From NCBI GenBank assembly GCA_938044045.1, contig CALIQN010000071.1, positions 1 through 14,238 of the forward strand: 14,238 nucleotides of DNA, given 5' to 3'. The stretch is from an uncultured Peptococcaceae bacterium (lineage in GTDB: Bacteria; Bacillota; Peptococcia; Peptococcales; Peptococcaceae). How positions within the stretch are numbered: the stretch's first letter is position 1; each line of letters opens with the position of its first letter. The notes below the pieces were generated by a model. That model saw only the letters and a program-made list of their open reading frames with translations. It ran no database searches and had not been told where the DNA came from. A program made the translations under genes and the position numbers. This document shows, in pieces, positions 12,807 to 14,238 of the stretch.

Positions 12807-12846
12807 AACTACAGTGTCAAAAAACTGTGTTAAAGGAGGTCGTAAA

Positions 12847-13698
12847 ATGAAAATAGGCTTTATCGGTGACTTGCACATCGACTACAATGTTCACCACAAC
12901 TTTACCCAAGCCTTTGAAAGACTTGTGGCAACCCTAGGGCTAGACTACCTTATTTTTTGCGGAGATACGACTACAGGTGCCTTTCAAACCCTTGATTTTT
13001 ATGACCAACTAAGGGAGAAAATCCACCCTTGTCAAATTTTGGAAATTCCAGGCAATCATGAGCTTTATTGTCTTGGCGAAAAAAAAGCCAAAGATGTCTT
13101 TTTTTGTATGGATGCAGATGACTATCAAGACCTCATGCTCTTGCACAAAACCTACAGTCTCTACCTCAATCCCATCGTTTTTCAAGACTGGGTGATTATC
13201 GGTGGTCCGAGTTGGTATGACTATAGTCTTTACAATAAGTACGACTTTATGACAGCACGTAAACGTCACCATTTCTTGACCAAAAATCCAGAATACAAGT
13301 ACATCCAAGACAGTCAAAAAGATCCCCATATCAATGAGCGTATCACCCAAAAAAGCCTTGCCCTCTTAGAAAAACAGCTTTCTACCATTAGAGCAAGTGA
13401 AAATGGAGCGAAAAAAAATATTTGCTCAGTTATCCACATGCTACCCTTAGCCGAGCTTTATCCAAAAAAACCCATCTTTAATACCACCATTGCCTTTATG
13501 GGTAGCAAGCACTATGGTGAGCTTTACGACAAGTATCAGGTCAAGCTCTGCGTCTGTGCGCATTCACACCAAAGGATGACCTTGGATAAACACCAGACTA
13601 GGTATGTCAATGTCTCCTTAGGGCATAACTTTAAATGGCGCTACAAGACCAACCTCTACCAAGAGCTTTTAAATACCATCTATGTCTTAAGTCTATAA
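12847..13698 (+). CDS. Calcineurin-like metallophosphoesterase
   Basis: This is a 283-residue cytosolic phosphoesterase. The full set of metal-binding motifs is present: Asp8 and His10 in IGDLHID, Asp40 in FCGDTTTG, Asn70 and His71 in PGNHELY, His197 in VIHMLP, and His239 and His241 in CAHSHQR. The substrate cannot be read from the sequence; relatives cleave phosphodiesters in nucleic acids, nucleotides or small molecules. AAAGGAGGT at 12832-12840 fixes the ATG at 12847; an in-frame GTG at 12814 lies upstream of that site and inside the inverted repeat. It is likely the first gene of a + strand unit with the thioesterase 32 bases downstream. Confidence 0.9.
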   Translation: MKIGFIGDLHIDYNVHHNFTQAFERLVATLGLDYLIFCGDTTTGAFQTLDFYDQLREKIHPCQILEIPGNHELYCLGEKKAKDVFFCMDADDYQDLMLLHKTYSLYLNPIVFQDWVIIGGPSWYDYSLYNKYDFMTARKRHHFLTKNPEYKYIQDSQKDPHINERITQKSLALLEKQLSTIRASENGAKKNICSVIHMLPLAELYPKKPIFNTTIAFMGSKHYGELYDKYQVKLCVCAHSHQRMTLDKHQTRYVNVSLGHNFKWRYKTNLYQELLNTIYVLSL

Positions 13699-13730
13699 AT
13701 CAATTTTAGCCACGATAAAGGAGTTATTTC

Positions 13731-14180
13731 ATGTCAGCTTATACCAATTATACAACCATTCATTCCCTCTCTACTTGCACAAAAGAGCAACTCAACCGCA
13801 AAGGCACCATGCACGGTGGGGAGATTACCAAACTGCTTGATGATATTAGCGGGCTTTGTGCCTTACAGTACAATGATAGCTTTATGTCCACACGAGTCAT
13901 CCACTATGTCCAGATGTACCTCCCTGTCTTTCCAGATGAGCGTGTCAAGGCGACTGCTACCATCACTCGTACAGGTAAGACCTCCCTTTTTCTCAAGAGC
14001 TATCTCCATCGCCTAGAAGGAGAAGAAGCAGTCCTTGTTGCAGAGGCCGGTATGACCTTGGTCGCTGTCCACAATCATCGCCCCATCCCCGTCAAACCCT
14101 TGACCCTAACAGATGAGCGTGCTGAGGCAGAGGCCAAGCGTGCTGAAGAAATTATTGCCCTCTTTAAAGCCCATTTTTAA
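13731..14180 (+). CDS. Acyl-CoA thioesterase (hotdog fold, YciA/BACH-like)
   Basis: The 149-residue protein has one hotdog domain that releases free CoA from acyl-CoA. The family signature GTMHGGEITKLLDDISGLCA at 25-44 contains the catalytic Asp (37 or 38) and the H-G-G turn. V-K-A-T-A-T-I-T-R-T-G-K-T-S (about 72-85) is the typical central strand. The C-terminus is a charged helix rich in Glu and Ala. AAGGAG lies 8 bases before the ATG. No membrane segment is present. The chain-length preference cannot be predicted. Confidence 0.88.
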   Translation: MSAYTNYTTIHSLSTCTKEQLNRKGTMHGGEITKLLDDISGLCALQYNDSFMSTRVIHYVQMYLPVFPDERVKATATITRTGKTSLFLKSYLHRLEGEEAVLVAEAGMTLVAVHNHRPIPVKPLTLTDERAEAEAKRAEEIIALFKAHF

Positions 14181-14191
14181 AGGATAGACTG

Positions 14192-14238
14192 ATGAAAATA
14201 CTCTTTTCCCCTTCTAAAACGATGCACCTCTCCACCCT
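14192..14238 (+). CDS. yaaA: YaaA/DUF328-family protein, 5' end only
   Basis: The frame begins MKILFSPSKTMHLST and runs off the window. The opening I-x-x-S-P-(A/S)-K-T-M is characteristic of YaaA (UPF0246), a peroxide-stress DNA-binding protein in E. coli. An AAAGGA site overlaps the thioesterase stop, so the gene is probably co-transcribed with it. Only 15 complete codons can be read. Confidence 0.7.
   Translation, partial: MKILFSPSKTMHLST

Noticed and set aside
13009..13350. 113-codon frame on the - strand inside the metallophosphoesterase gene
   Set aside because: It is a shadow of the + strand gene, which has complete catalytic motifs; no ribosome binding site or family similarity is seen.

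Overview
The window comes from a low-GC Gram-positive bacterium (Bacillota). The evidence is strong AGGAGG-type ribosome binding sites, a RadA-DisA-YacL-IspD-IspF-MrnC gene order, DisA diadenylate cyclase, MEP-pathway enzymes and a clostridial-type citrate synthase. A member of the Clostridia, perhaps Lachnospiraceae-like, fits best, but the sequence alone does not settle the genus. The first ~400 bases are more AT-rich and encode a piece of Mfd that looks streptococcal.

Layout. (1) 1-619 is a scrambled junction. The first ~130 codons of mfd on the + strand run head-on into an internal piece of thymidylate synthase (thyA) on the - strand, and the two readings share about 21 bases. (2) 620-5763, - strand, is a tightly packed operon transcribed radA > disA > yacL > ispD > ispF > mrnC, with a good promoter at 5795-5823; the broken thyA probably once followed mrnC. 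(3) 5917-7375, - strand, is citrate synthase with its terminator. (4) 7376-8391 has no long gene, but holds the most interesting content: two tandem Fst/PepA-type type I toxin-antitoxin loci. Each has a 32-residue membrane peptide on the + strand, a perfect 14-bp bidirectional terminator, a convergent antisense RNA promoter on the - strand, and locus-specific direct repeats that let the antisense RNA cover the toxin start. A third terminator at 7542-7574 may be the stump of another such locus. (5) 8392-9908, - strand, is a hisC-like aminotransferase whose stop codon overlaps the start of rplI (ribosomal protein L9). (6) 10061-12712, - strand, is an apparent operon: a MazG-like NTP pyrophosphohydrolase, a nitrilase/omega-amidase-type hydrolase, two tandemly duplicated four-helix membrane proteins, then a HicA toxin remnant and an intact HicB antitoxin. 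(7) 12847-14238, + strand, is a metallophosphoesterase, an acyl-CoA thioesterase and the first codons of a YaaA-family gene.

The conserved genes cover recombination and repair (RadA), c-di-AMP signalling (DisA), isoprenoid precursors (IspD, IspF) and 23S rRNA maturation (MrnC). The accessory signal is repeated toxin-antitoxin turnover: two apparently complete type I loci, one possible stump, and one HicAB pair that has lost the catalytic half of its toxin. None of these functions was tested; all follow from motifs and layout.
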